Positions 14,489 through 22,174 of a DNA stretch of 39,338 nucleotides are shown one piece after another; the stretch's first letter is position 1; the number at the start of each line of letters is the position of its first letter. Under the pieces are notes generated by a model. It was not told the origin of the DNA. It made no database searches and worked only from the letters and a program-made list of their open reading frames with translations. The translations under genes and the position numbers were made by a program. The stretch is from Streptosporangiales bacterium (GTDB lineage Bacteria > Actinomycetota > Actinomycetes > Streptosporangiales > WHSR01): NCBI GenBank assembly GCA_009379995.1, contig WHSR01000053.1, forward strand, positions 1 to 39,338. Reading direction: 5' to 3'.

Positions 14489-14700
14489 TTAAGTTGCGAC
14501 GCGGCTCTTGATCTTGTCCAGCACCCGGCGATCAGGTACCCCTTGAAGAGCACCGGGTGCTCGCTCATCGGGAAGTGGCCGATCTCCTTCATGATGATGG
14601 TCTCCGAGCCCCGGCTCGGATCCTGAACGCTGACCCTGATGTGACCCGTCTCACCAGGCCGCTCCGGAAGGTTGGGGGCTCCCCCGAAGTTGCTGATGCA
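14489..14700 (-). pseudogene. C-terminal remnant of an alpha/beta hydrolase with a frameshift
   Basis: Minus-strand sequence between the CoA transferase and the copper operator encodes the tail of an alpha/beta hydrolase: C-I-S-N-F-G-G-A-P, then R-V-S-V-Q-D-P-S-R-G-S-E-T-I-I, then M-K-E-I-G-H-F-P-M-S-E-H-P with the catalytic His, then L-F-K-G-Y-L-I. After Y-L-I the frame shifts, and V-L-D-K-I-K-S-R-V-A-T with TAA at 14491-14489 completes the usual ending. The 5' part of the gene is absent, cut off at the copper-responsive operator. It is a relic, not a working gene. Confidence 0.65.
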
Positions 14701-14707
14701 AGGTATA

Positions 14708-14722
14708 TACCCCCTAGGGGTA
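14708..14722. promoter_or_regulatory. CsoR-type copper operator
   Basis: TACCCC-CTA-GGGGTA is a 6-3-6 inverted repeat inside GTATATACCCCCTAGGGG. It matches the GC-tract palindrome with A/T flanks recognised by CsoR repressors in front of copper efflux genes. It stands 50 bases before the ATPase start. No csoR gene is in the window, so the repressor would act from elsewhere. Confidence 0.75.
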
Positions 14723-14771
14723 CTTAGGCCGGACGTTGCGGCAGCGCGATACCGAGGAGGACAGCGGGATC

Positions 14772-16868
14772 ATGAGTAGCACTCACGAGCGGGCGACGGT
14801 GACCGAGGAGGCCGAACGCGCCGGGCAGGGCGCTGGCCACGGTGCGCACGCTGGCCATGGTGACCACGCCGGCCATGGTGACCACGCGGCGACGTTCCGC
14901 GACCGGTTCTGGCTGACCCTGGTGCTCGCGGTCCCGGTGATCGTCTTCAGCGAGATGTTCCAGGGGCTTCTCGGTTACACGGCCGAGTTCCCGGGATCGT
15001 GGCTGGTCTCCCCGGTGCTGGGAACGGTGATCTTCTTCTACGGCGGCTGGCCCTTCCTCGCTGGCGCGATCTCGGAGCTGCGCAGCCGGCAGCCCGGGAT
15101 GATGCTGCTGATCGGAATGGCCATCTCGGTCGGCTTTGCCGCCAGCGCGGCCACCTTCGTCGGATGGTTCAGCGTCGAGGTCTGGTGGGAGCTGGCGCTG
15201 CTGATCGCGATCATGCTGCTTGGTCACTGGCTGGAGATGCGTGCGATCGGGCAGGCCTCGGGCGCGTTGGCCGCGTTGGCCGAGCTGCTACCGGACGAGG
15301 CCGAACGGCTGACCGAGGACAGCACGGAAACCGTCAAGGTCGCCGACCTTGCCGTCGGCGACGTCGTGCTGGTCCGCAGCGGGGGCCGGGTGCCCGCGGA
15401 TGGCACGGTGGTGCAGGGCGCGGCCGAGCTCGACGAGTCGATGGTCACCGGCGAGTCGCGGCCGGTGCCACGCGGCGAGGGGGACCGGGTAGTGGCGGGC
15501 ACGGTGGCGACCGACTCCGCGGTACGCGTACGGGTGGACGCCGTCGGCGAGGACACCGCGCTGGCGGGAATCCAGCGACTGGTGGCCGAGGCGCAGGGTT
15601 CCCGTTCGCGGGCACAGGCACTGGCCGACCGGGCGGCGGCGCTGCTGTTCTACGTCGCCGTTGCGGCGGCGGTGGTCACCGTCGTTACGTGGAGCCTGCT
15701 CGGGCAGCCGGCCAACGCCGTGACGCTGGCCGTGACGGTGCTGATCATCGCCTGCCCGCACGCGCTGGGGCTGGCGATTCCGTTGGTGATCGCCATCTCC
15801 ACGTCGCTGTCGGCCCGTGGCGGCATCCTGGTCAAGGACCGGCTGGCGCTGGAGCGCATGCGCAACGTCGACGTCGTGCTGTTCGACAAGACCGGCACGC
15901 TGACCCGCGGCGAGCACCGCGTCACCGGCGCCGCAGTCACCGGCGCCGCAGTCAACGGTGCCGCGCTCGACGGTGATGCCGACGCCCTGCTGCGGCTCGC
16001 CGGATCCGCGGAGGCCGATAGTGAGCATCCGCTGGCACGCGCGGTCGTCGCCGCGGCCCGCGAGCGTGGCGAGGTGCCGGTGGCCTCCGGCTTCCGGTCG
16101 ATGACCGGCCGTGGTGTCGAGGCCGTCGTCAACGGTGAAAACGTCGCGGTCGGCGGCCCGGGTCTGCTGCGCGAGCTCGGCCTGGGGGTGCCCGACGCGC
16201 TGACAGAGCAGGTCGCCGCGTGGGGGGAGCGGGGAGCCTCGGTGCTGTTCGTGATCCGTGCCGGGAACGTCGTCGGCGCGCTGGAGCTGGAGGACGAGGT
16301 CCGGCCGGAGTCCCGCGAGGCGGTTGACGCGCTGCACCGCCGCGGGGTGAAGGTTGCGATGATCACGGGGGATGCCCGGCAGGTGGCCGAGGCGGTCGGC
16401 GCCGACCTGGGCATCGACGAGGTGTTCGCCGAGGTTTTGCCCGCCGACAAGGACACCGCCGTGGCCGAGCTGCAGGGGCGCGGGCACACGGTGGCCATGG
16501 TGGGCGACGGGGTCAACGACGCCCCCGCGCTGGCCCGCGCCGACATCGGCATCGCCATCGGGGCGGGCACCGACGTGGCGGTCGAGTCGGCCGGGATCGT
16601 ACTGGCCTCCAGCGACCCCCGCGCGGTCGTCGCGGTCGGCCGGCTGTCCAGGGCGAGCTACCGCAAGATGCTGCAGAACCTGTGGTGGGCGGCCGGCTAC
16701 AACATCGCGGCCATCCCGCTGGCCGCCGGGGCGCTGGCCTGGGCCGGAATCGTCCTCCCCATGGCGGTCGGCGCGATGCTGATGAGCCTGTCGACGGTGG
16801 TGGTGGCGCTCAACGCGCAGCTGCTGCGCCGTACCGACCTGACCCCCGAGACGGCCTCCGTGACCTAG
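14772..16868 (+). CDS. copB: P1B-3-type (CopB-like) copper-transporting ATPase
   Basis: A protein of 698 residues from ATG 14772. The N-terminus has no CxxC metal domain but a His-rich stretch of three G-H-G-x-H-A units (22-39). Eight membrane helices are expected. The sixth carries C-P-H (328-330) rather than C-P-C, which defines the P1B-3 class that exports Cu(I)/Cu(II). Catalytic motifs are complete: T-G-E-S (227-230) in the actuator, D-K-T-G-T with phosphorylated Asp372, H-P-L in S-E-H-P-L-A-R-A, and V-G-D-G-V-N-D-A-P before the last helices. It pumps copper, perhaps silver, out across the cytoplasmic membrane using ATP. The CsoR-type operator 50 bases upstream predicts copper induction. 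No chaperone or csoR is adjacent. The symbol is given by class, not by orthology testing. Confidence 0.9.
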   Translation: MSSTHERATVTEEAERAGQGAGHGAHAGHGDHAGHGDHAATFRDRFWLTLVLAVPVIVFSEMFQGLLGYTAEFPGSWLVSPVLGTVIFFYGGWPFLAGAISELRSRQPGMMLLIGMAISVGFAASAATFVGWFSVEVWWELALLIAIMLLGHWLEMRAIGQASGALAALAELLPDEAERLTEDSTETVKVADLAVGDVVLVRSGGRVPADGTVVQGAAELDESMVTGESRPVPRGEGDRVVAGTVATDSAVRVRVDAVGEDTALAGIQRLVAEAQGSRSRAQALADRAAALLFYVAVAAAVVTVVTWSLLGQPANAVTLAVTVLIIACPHALGLAIPLVIAISTSLSARGGILVKDRLALERMRNVDVVLFDKTGTLTRGEHRVTGAAVTGAAVNGAALDGDADALLRLAGSAEADSEHPLARAVVAAARERGEVPVASGFRSMTGRGVEAVVNGENVAVGGPGLLRELGLGVPDALTEQVAAWGERGASVLFVIRAGNVVGALELEDEVRPESREAVDALHRRGVKVAMITGDARQVAEAVGADLGIDEVFAEVLPADKDTAVAELQGRGHTVAMVGDGVNDAPALARADIGIAIGAGTDVAVESAGIVLASSDPRAVVAVGRLSRASYRKMLQNLWWAAGYNIAAIPLAAGALAWAGIVLPMAVGAMLMSLSTVVVALNAQLLRRTDLTPETASVT
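14835..14888 (+). repeat. Three 18-bp tandem repeats encoding GHGxHA units
   Basis: Copies at 14835-14852, 14853-14870 and 14871-14888. The last two differ by one base (GGCCATGGTGACCACGCC/G), while the first is diverged. They encode the His-rich N-terminal metal-ligand stretch of the copper ATPase, so repeat number would change the ligand count. Confidence 0.85.
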
Positions 16869-16931
16869 GAACTTCGAGCCGTGCGCGGCGCGGCGGCTGA
16901 GCCCGCCGATGCTGATCGACCTCGAACAATA

Positions 16932-16977
16932 AGCGCCGGCCAGATGGCGATCCCGTGATCGTGCAGACGCCGGCGCT
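16932..16977. terminator. Nested hairpin between convergent ATPase and helicase genes
   Basis: AGCGCCGGC (16932-16940) pairs perfectly with GCCGGCGCT (16969-16977), whose last base is the final base of the helicase stop codon. Inside, CGATC and GATCG form a second stem with a CCGT loop. It can terminate either convergent transcript. Confidence 0.65.
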
Positions 16978-18332
16978 CAGTCTCCCGCCCGGATTCTGCG
17001 GTGCGGAGGGCGCCCGCGGCCGGTGCCGTGCCGACGAGGTGGCCGGGCGGCAAGGTCGGGTGGCGCATCCGACCGTTTGGTTGGGGGCGGAAGTGGTGTC
17101 CCCGACGTCGCGATGTCCCGGACGGCTTGGTGGCCTGTACGTACATGGTGGCGGGTGGGCGTGACCCCGGCTGCGTCGTGTACGCGTGTGATGTCGCGGA
17201 GTTGGGGATGCTCGACAAACGCCACGACTGTCCCGGACGCGCCGGCGCGCGCGGTGCGGCCCGAGCGGTGCAGGTAGTCCTTGTGGTCGTTCGGCGGGTC
17301 GAAGTGCACGACCAGGTCGACGTCGTCGACGTGGATCCCGCGGGCGGCGACGTCGGTCGCGACGAGGACGCGGGGATGCCCCGCAGCGAATCCGGCGAGA
17401 GCCCGCTCGCGCTGGTTTTGATTCAGATTCCCGTGGATGGCCGCGGCGGCGACGCCTGCCCGGGTGAGCCGCTTGGCGAGCCGGTCCGCGCCGTGCTTGG
17501 TGCGGACGAAGAACAGCGTGCGCGCCGGGCGTTCGGCGATCTCGGTCGCGATGGCAATCTTGTCGTGGGCTAGCAGCACGAAGACCCGGTGGTCGGCCGC
17601 GGTGACGGGCGCAGCCACGGGGGCGACCGCGTGGACCGTGGGGTCGTTGAGGTACGTGCGCACCAGTTGGTCGACGCCACGGTCGAGCGTGGCCGAGAAC
17701 AGCAGACGCTGCCCGGTGGACGGGGTCGCGTCGAGGACGCGCCTGACGGCGGGCAGGAAGCCGAGGTCGGCCATGTGGTCCGCCTCGTCGAGCACCGCGA
17801 TCTCGACCCGGTCGAGCGTGCAAGCACCCCGGTCCAGCAGGTCGATAAGCCGCCCGGGTGTGGCGACGACGACGTCCGCCCCGCGGCGCAGCTGATCGAT
17901 CTGCCGGCCGATGGAGGCACCGCCGTACACGGTCCTGACGCGCAGGCCGAGCGGGTGACCGAGCGGCGCGAGCACCTCGGCAACCTGCCGGGCGAGTTCC
18001 CGGGTCGGAACGAGCACGAGAGCACGCGGCGCCCGCTCCTGACGCAACGCCCTCGTATCAGCCAGCCGGGCGAGCATCGGCAGGCCGAAGGCCAGCGTCT
18101 TGCCGGACCCGGCCTGCGCGCGGCCGAGGACGTCCCGCCCCGCCAGCACGTCGGGCATGGTGCGGGCCTGGATCGCGAACGGCGTCTCGATGCCGCGACG
18201 CGCCAAAGCAGTGACGAGGGAGGCGGGAAGGCCGAGCTCGCGGAACGTCGTGGCCGCCGGCGCAGGCGCCTCGGCCGCAGCCGTGAGCGCACGCTCTAGT
18301 TTCGACGTCTGGTCACGGCGTGGTGTGTGCAA
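16977..18332 (-). CDS. DEAD-box ATP-dependent RNA helicase
   Basis: About 451 residues if begun at TTG 18332 (L-H-T-P-R-R-D-Q-T-S). No ATG fits before the conserved core, and the open frame upstream overlaps the desaturase, so the start is uncertain; GTG 18422 is another choice. All core motifs are present: Q-motif G-I-E-T-P-F-A-I-Q, Walker A A-Q-A-G-S-G-K-T (~72-79), P-T-R-E-L-A, T-P-G-R-L-I-D, D-E-A-D (~182-185), S-A-T, then I-H-G-N-L-N-Q, T-D-V-A-A-R-G-I-H and H-R-S-G-R-T-A-R-A. The ~70-residue C-terminal tail is basic and Pro/Arg-rich, as in RhlE-like cold-shock helicases. It unwinds structured RNA in the cytoplasm. A 169-base leader separates it from the desaturase stop, which could allow structure-based control, as is common for such helicases. 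Confidence 0.93.
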   Translation of the reverse strand: MHTPRRDQTSKLERALTAAAEAPAPAATTFRELGLPASLVTALARRGIETPFAIQARTMPDVLAGRDVLGRAQAGSGKTLAFGLPMLARLADTRALRQERAPRALVLVPTRELARQVAEVLAPLGHPLGLRVRTVYGGASIGRQIDQLRRGADVVVATPGRLIDLLDRGACTLDRVEIAVLDEADHMADLGFLPAVRRVLDATPSTGQRLLFSATLDRGVDQLVRTYLNDPTVHAVAPVAAPVTAADHRVFVLLAHDKIAIATEIAERPARTLFFVRTKHGADRLAKRLTRAGVAAAAIHGNLNQNQRERALAGFAAGHPRVLVATDVAARGIHVDDVDLVVHFDPPNDHKDYLHRSGRTARAGASGTVVAFVEHPQLRDITRVHDAAGVTPTRHHVRTGHQAVRDIATSGTPLPPPTKRSDAPPDLAARPPRRHGTGRGRPPHRRIRAGD

Positions 18333-18501
18333 GATGAAGTCCGTCCGTTGTTGGTGGCCGCGTCGTGCGGGAGACGTCGACGACAGCGGCGAAACGGGTT
18401 CACCGAGAGGCGGACTACTCACACAAACGACCGCGCGGGCCACTCGCCCGCGAGAGTGACGGCGAATCCGCCGCCGAACGCGTAACCCTACCAGCTGGCC
18501 G

Positions 18502-19539
18502 TCACCGCGCATCGGTCGTGGCCGGGCGGAGTGGTTCGGCGACCGCGTGGAGGTGCTGGAGGACCTCGGTGTAGGAGCGGACAAGGGTGGCTTCGGAGTA
18601 GGGCAGGCCGTGCTGGAGGCAGAAGTCCCGTACGAGCGCTTGGGAGCGGCGCAGGCTGGGCCGGGGCATGCTGGGGAACAGGTGGTGTTCGATCTGGTAG
18701 TTGAGCCCGCCGAGCACGAACCCGACGATCCGGCCGCCGCGCACGTTGCGGGAGGTCAGCACCTGGCGTCGGAGGTAATCTCGCTTGGTGCGCTCGTCCA
18801 GCACCGGCATGCCCTTGTGGTTGGGTGCGAAGGAGCACCCTAGGTAGAGGCCGAATAGGCCCTGCTGCACGGCGATGAAGACGACGGCCTTGACGGGGCC
18901 GAGCACCAGCAGTACCGCGGCAAGGTAGCCGGCGGCGTGGACCGCCAGCAACAGCGTCTCCAGCGACCGCAGCGACCTGGCTCCGCGGCCGAGCAGCGTC
19001 CGGACGCTGGCGACGTGGAGGTTCGCCGCCTCGAGCAACAGCATCGGGAAGAACAGGTACGCCTGGTTGCGGGTCAGCACCCTTGCCAGCCCTCGCCGGG
19101 TGCGCGCCTGGTCGGCGGTGAAGACCAGTGCTCCCGCGCCGATGTCGGGGTCGCGGTCCTCGTCGTTGGGATGAGCGTGGTGACGGTTGTGCTTGCCGAC
19201 CCACCAGCCGTAGCTCATTCCGATGAGCAGGTTGCCGTGCAACAGCCCGGCCAGCTGGTTGGCGCGTCGCGAACGAAAGATCTGCCGATGTCCGGCGTCG
19301 TGCCCTACGAACGCAACCTGGGTGAAGATCACCGCGAGATACGTAGCGATGGCGATCTGGTACCAGGAGTCGCCCACCACGACGAACGCCCACCACCCCG
19401 CGGCCAGTAGGACGGTGTTCACCGCGATCTTCGCCGCGTAGTATCCGGGCCGTCGATCCAACAGACCCGCCTGTCTGACCTGCCGGGACAGCTCGGCGTA
19501 GTCGCTGCCTCGGGCCGTCCGTTCTTCGGTGGTGGTCAT
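18502..19539 (-). CDS. Membrane fatty-acid desaturase
   Basis: A protein of 345 residues from ATG 19539. The three histidine boxes of di-iron acyl desaturases are intact: H-D-A-G-H (80-84), H-N-R-H-H (117-121) and Q-I-E-H-H (282-286). The Q-x-x-H-H third box and the H-x-x-x-H first box put it with front-end or linoleoyl-CoA-type desaturases. Four main hydrophobic segments (around 38-56, 60-78, 195-215 and 217-235) anchor it in the membrane. It introduces a cis double bond into membrane acyl chains using electrons from ferredoxin or flavodoxin. No fused cytochrome b5 or ferredoxin domain is present. Its start overlaps the stop of a 19-codon ORF (ATGA), so translation may be coupled. The DEAD-box gene follows on the same strand, a pairing that would suit cold adaptation. 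Confidence 0.92.
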   Translation of the reverse strand: MTTTEERTARGSDYAELSRQVRQAGLLDRRPGYYAAKIAVNTVLLAAGWWAFVVVGDSWYQIAIATYLAVIFTQVAFVGHDAGHRQIFRSRRANQLAGLLHGNLLIGMSYGWWVGKHNRHHAHPNDEDRDPDIGAGALVFTADQARTRRGLARVLTRNQAYLFFPMLLLEAANLHVASVRTLLGRGARSLRSLETLLLAVHAAGYLAAVLLVLGPVKAVVFIAVQQGLFGLYLGCSFAPNHKGMPVLDERTKRDYLRRQVLTSRNVRGGRIVGFVLGGLNYQIEHHLFPSMPRPSLRRSQALVRDFCLQHGLPYSEATLVRSYTEVLQHLHAVAEPLRPATTDAR

Positions 19540-19595
19540 ACGAGGTCCACCACCAGGTGCACGGCGACGCTCATGGATGGTTCGGGTGCGCTCAT
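19536..19595 (-). CDS. 19-residue upstream ORF overlapping the desaturase start
   Basis: ATG 19595, preceded by GGGAGAGGGG, opens M-S-A-P-E-P-S-M-S-V-A-V-H-L-V-V-D-L-V and stops at TGA 19538-19536, which overlaps the desaturase ATG (19539-19537) as ATGA. The ribosome site here is better than the one before the desaturase itself, so the small ORF probably delivers ribosomes to the desaturase. It may be only a coupling device or a genuine leader peptide. Confidence 0.5.
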   Translation of the reverse strand: MSAPEPSMSVAVHLVVDLV

Positions 19596-19793
19596 CGTCC
19601 CCTCTCCCTGCTGCACACCTGCTGACGGGTGTGCCGCCGGGGTCCGGAGCGGCACCCACACCACGCACGATTCTCCGAGCCACCTCTGGGCGAGGAGCTG
19701 AGCCCCCGGCTCGACGGCCTGTGCCGGTGCTTGCGTCAACCATACCCAGGGGCGAACGCAGTAACGTGGCTAGTACGCCGAGATGTTGAGGCG

Positions 19794-20531
19794 GTGCCGT
19801 ACTTGGGCAGTCGCGAAGCTAGGGTCTGGGCGCTGATCGCCGACTGGGCCCGTGGACTTGGCGAGCCGGTGTCCGCGCGTCATGCCTGCATGGCGTGCGC
19901 CGACGCGGCGCGGGGCAGCGAGGTGGCGTTGTCGGTGAAAGGTACGGATGGCCGCGAGCCGGTGTATGCAACTGGACAACTCGGTGAGCGGCTGGAGGAG
20001 CTCCAGTTCATCCTGGGCGAGGGACCATGCGTGGATGCTTTGGCCTCGGGTGGACCGGTGCTGGCCGCGGATCTGTCCTCGCCAGGTGGCCTGCGTCGGT
20101 GGCCGGGGTTCGCGGTCGAAGCGGCGACGGCGGGGGCAGGCGGGATGTTCGCGTTTCCGCTGCAGGCCGGTGCGGTCCGGGTGGGGGTGCTGGCGATGTA
20201 CCGCGCGCAGGTAGGTCCGCTGAGCTCCGAAGAGTTCGCGGACGCGCTCGTCTTCGCCGACGCCGCGCTGGTGTTGTTGTTGGACACCAGAGCCGGGATC
20301 GCCTCCGACGCGTTGGTTTGGCCGGCGGACGGTATGAGCGAGCGCAGGGTCGAGGTACACCAGGCGACGGGGATGATCTCCGCGCAGTCGCAGGTCGGGA
20401 TCGAGCAAGCGCTGCTGCGGCTGCGCGCCTACGCCTTCGCTCACAACAGGCGGATCGCCGATGTGGCGCGCGAGGTGGTGGCACGCCGGCTGCGGTTTGC
20501 CCCGGTCTCCGACACCACTGGAGACTCATGA
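19794..20531 (+). CDS. GAF-ANTAR transcription antitermination regulator
   Basis: A protein of 245 residues from GTG 19794 (after TTGAGGC); the frame is open further upstream but that part overlaps the divergent desaturase promoter and looks non-coding. A GAF domain spans ~15-165 with L-Q-F-I-L-G-E-G-P-C-V-D-A, R-W-P-G-F and F-P-L-Q-A-G-A-V-R-V-G-V-L-A. An ANTAR RNA-binding domain spans ~183-233 with V-H-Q-A-T-G-M-I-S-A-Q, A-L-L-R-L-R-A-Y-A-F and I-A-D-V-A-R-E-V-V. ANTAR proteins bind paired stem-loops in nascent mRNA to prevent termination. The ligand of this GAF domain is unknown. The ANTAR A-T-G-M position lacks the usual A-K-G-x-L lysine, an unusual detail. It is followed 31 bases later by a second protein of the same design. 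Confidence 0.85.
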   Translation: MPYLGSREARVWALIADWARGLGEPVSARHACMACADAARGSEVALSVKGTDGREPVYATGQLGERLEELQFILGEGPCVDALASGGPVLAADLSSPGGLRRWPGFAVEAATAGAGGMFAFPLQAGAVRVGVLAMYRAQVGPLSSEEFADALVFADAALVLLLDTRAGIASDALVWPADGMSERRVEVHQATGMISAQSQVGIEQALLRLRAYAFAHNRRIADVAREVVARRLRFAPVSDTTGDS

Positions 20532-20562
20532 TTGCCGACGACGTGTTCATCGGGAGGTAGCC

Positions 20563-21315
20563 GTGGCGCGGGAACAGCAGTTGGCCGGGGCGTTCGTCGA
20601 GCTGGCGGACACCCTCGTGGCCGGGTTCGACGTCATCGACTTCCTGTACCTGCTCACCCAACGCTGCGTGCAGCTCCTCGATATCGACGCGGCCGGGTTG
20701 CTGCTGGCCGACGGGCGAGGTCGGCTCGAGCTGATGGCCGCCTCGACCGAGCAGGCACGGCTGCTCGAGCTGTTCCAGCTCCAAAACGAGGAAGGCCCAT
20801 GCCTGGACTGCTACCGCACCCGTGAGCCGGTGGCATGCGACGATCTGGGGGCCGCCGGCGCCCGGTGGCCGCGGTTCGCCGAAGCGGCACAGGCCGCCGG
20901 ATACATGGCGGTGCAGGCGCTGCCGATGCGACTCCGCGGCGAAATCATCGGCGCGACGAACCTGTTCCGCGTCGCACCCGGGCATCTCGACGGCGAAGCC
21001 CTGCACCTCGGCCAGGCGCTCGCCGACGTCGCCACCATCGGCATCCTGCACGAGCGTGCCCTGCGCGAGCGGGAGCTGCTCGCCGAGCAGCTGCAAGCCG
21101 CGCTGAACAGCCGCGTACTGATCGAACAGGCCAAGGGCGTGCTCGCCGAACGCCGCCAACTCGGCATGGACGAAGCCTTCACCACACTGCGCAGCTACGC
21201 CCGCAACCACAACCGACAGCTCTCCGACGTCGCCCGCGCGGTCACCGAAAACTCCCCCGACGTCGCCGAGCTGACCAACCCGCTCCGTCCGCTACAGCGC
21301 GCCGACACCGATTGA
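20563..21315 (+). CDS. GAF-ANTAR transcription antitermination regulator
   Basis: A protein of 250 residues from GTG 20563, seven bases after GGGAGG. The GAF domain (~15-165) contains A-A-G-L-L-L-A-D-G-R-G, N-E-E-G-P-C-L-D-C-Y, R-W-P-R-F and L-P-M-R-L-R-G-E-I-I-G-A-T-N-L-F. A short coiled linker L-R-E-R-E-L-L-A-E-Q-L-Q-A-A-L leads into the ANTAR domain (~175-228): S-R-V-L-I-E-Q-A-K-G-V-L-A-E-R, A-F-T-T-L-R-S-Y-A-R and L-S-D-V-A-R-A-V. Here the canonical A-K-G-V-L is intact, unlike in the preceding gene. The two are probably cotranscribed and might form heterodimers. The Cys pair C80/C83 in the GAF region could sense redox state, but that is speculation. The target transcripts are unknown. Confidence 0.9.
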   Translation: MAREQQLAGAFVELADTLVAGFDVIDFLYLLTQRCVQLLDIDAAGLLLADGRGRLELMAASTEQARLLELFQLQNEEGPCLDCYRTREPVACDDLGAAGARWPRFAEAAQAAGYMAVQALPMRLRGEIIGATNLFRVAPGHLDGEALHLGQALADVATIGILHERALRERELLAEQLQAALNSRVLIEQAKGVLAERRQLGMDEAFTTLRSYARNHNRQLSDVARAVTENSPDVAELTNPLRPLQRADTD

Positions 21316-21341
21316 CCCTCGTTATCACCGGGTGAGTAGCC

Positions 21342-22103
21342 CTAGTAGCCCTTGCCGCTCACCCAGCCGCCGTCCACCGGCAGCACCGCACCGGAGACGA
21401 AGTCGGAGTCGTCCGACACCAGAAACGTCACCGCCTTGGCGATGTCCGCCGGCTGGCCCCAGCGGCCCATCGGGGTTTCCTTCTTGATGAGCGCGACGAA
21501 CGCCTCGTCGGAGAAGTAGGAGGAGGTCATCGGGGTCTCGACGACCCCGGGTGCTATGGCGTTGACGTAGATGTTGCTCTCGCTCAGCTCGAAGGCGACC
21601 GCCTTCGTCAGGCCGATCACGCCTGCCTTGGCGGCGCAGTAGGACGCGCGATTCTTGAATCCCATGATCCCGGCGACCGATGCGATATTGAGGATCTTTC
21701 CCTTACCGGTCTCGATCATGTACGGAATGCAGGCCCGCATGCAGAGGAACGGTCCGCCGAGATCGACGTCCAGAGTGCGCCGCCAGATTTCGTCGGTCTG
21801 TTCCAGGAAAGGCGCCACCGCCCGCACACCCGCGTTGTTCACGAGTATGTCCAGCCGACCGAACCGGTTGAACGTCGAGTCCGCCAGCTCTTGGTCCTTG
21901 GCCGGGTCCGCGACGTCCACCTCGGTGACCATCGCTCGTCCGCCTTGCTCCTCCTCTATCTCACGTACCGTGTCCAAGGCGCGGGACTCGTCGATATCGG
22001 CCACGACCACTACCGCGCCTTCCCGGCCGAGCTCCTTGGCTATCTCCTTGCCCAGTCCGTCGGCGCCACCGGTGACGATTGCCACCCTGTCCGCTAGTCG
22101 CAT
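21342..22103 (-). CDS. Short-chain dehydrogenase/reductase (SDR)
   Basis: A protein of 253 residues, the classical SDR length. The cofactor motif T-G-G-A-D-G-L-G is at 11-18, followed by D-I-D at 37-39, favouring NAD(H). N-N-A-G is at 89-92, and the catalytic Ser142, Tyr155 and Lys159 lie in N-I-A-S-V-A-G and S-Y-C-A-A-K. V-N-A-I-A-P-G-V-V-E-T-P-M and the ending V-D-G-G-W-V-S-G-K-G-Y are typical of FabG/3-oxoacyl reductase-like members that act on hydroxyacyl, sugar or cyclic alcohol substrates. The substrate cannot be assigned. ATG 22103 is preferred by alignment with the family N-terminus (M-R-L-A-D-R-V-A-I-V-T-G); a GTG just upstream is possible. It converges with the second GAF-ANTAR gene, 26 bases apart, and lies 71 bases downstream of the DMT permease gene. 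Confidence 0.92.
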   Translation of the reverse strand: MRLADRVAIVTGGADGLGKEIAKELGREGAVVVVADIDESRALDTVREIEEEQGGRAMVTEVDVADPAKDQELADSTFNRFGRLDILVNNAGVRAVAPFLEQTDEIWRRTLDVDLGGPFLCMRACIPYMIETGKGKILNIASVAGIMGFKNRASYCAAKAGVIGLTKAVAFELSESNIYVNAIAPGVVETPMTSSYFSDEAFVALIKKETPMGRWGQPADIAKAVTFLVSDDSDFVSGAVLPVDGGWVSGKGY

Positions 22104-22174
22104 CGTGACCACCACATTTCTGATACGGAGACATGTTCGCCCATCCGAGCTCAAGCTGACGGGACACCCATACC

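Noticed and set aside
14437..14592. CoA transferase starting at 14592 with an extra 52 residues
   Set aside because: The extra residues are the hydrolase relic's K-E-I-G-H-F-P-M-S-E-H-P ending read through into the next gene; GTG 14436 with its ribosome site is the better start.
15930..15965. Short [16 protein letters not shown] repetition in the copper ATPase as a mobile or regulatory repeat
   Set aside because: It is a small in-frame loop expansion in the P/N-domain region with no sign of mobility.
18333..18501. ANTAR-type paired hexaloop stem-loops in the helicase leader
   Set aside because: The one visible stem (CACTC/GAGTG) has an eight-base loop and no second matching stem; a proper covariance search is needed before claiming a target.
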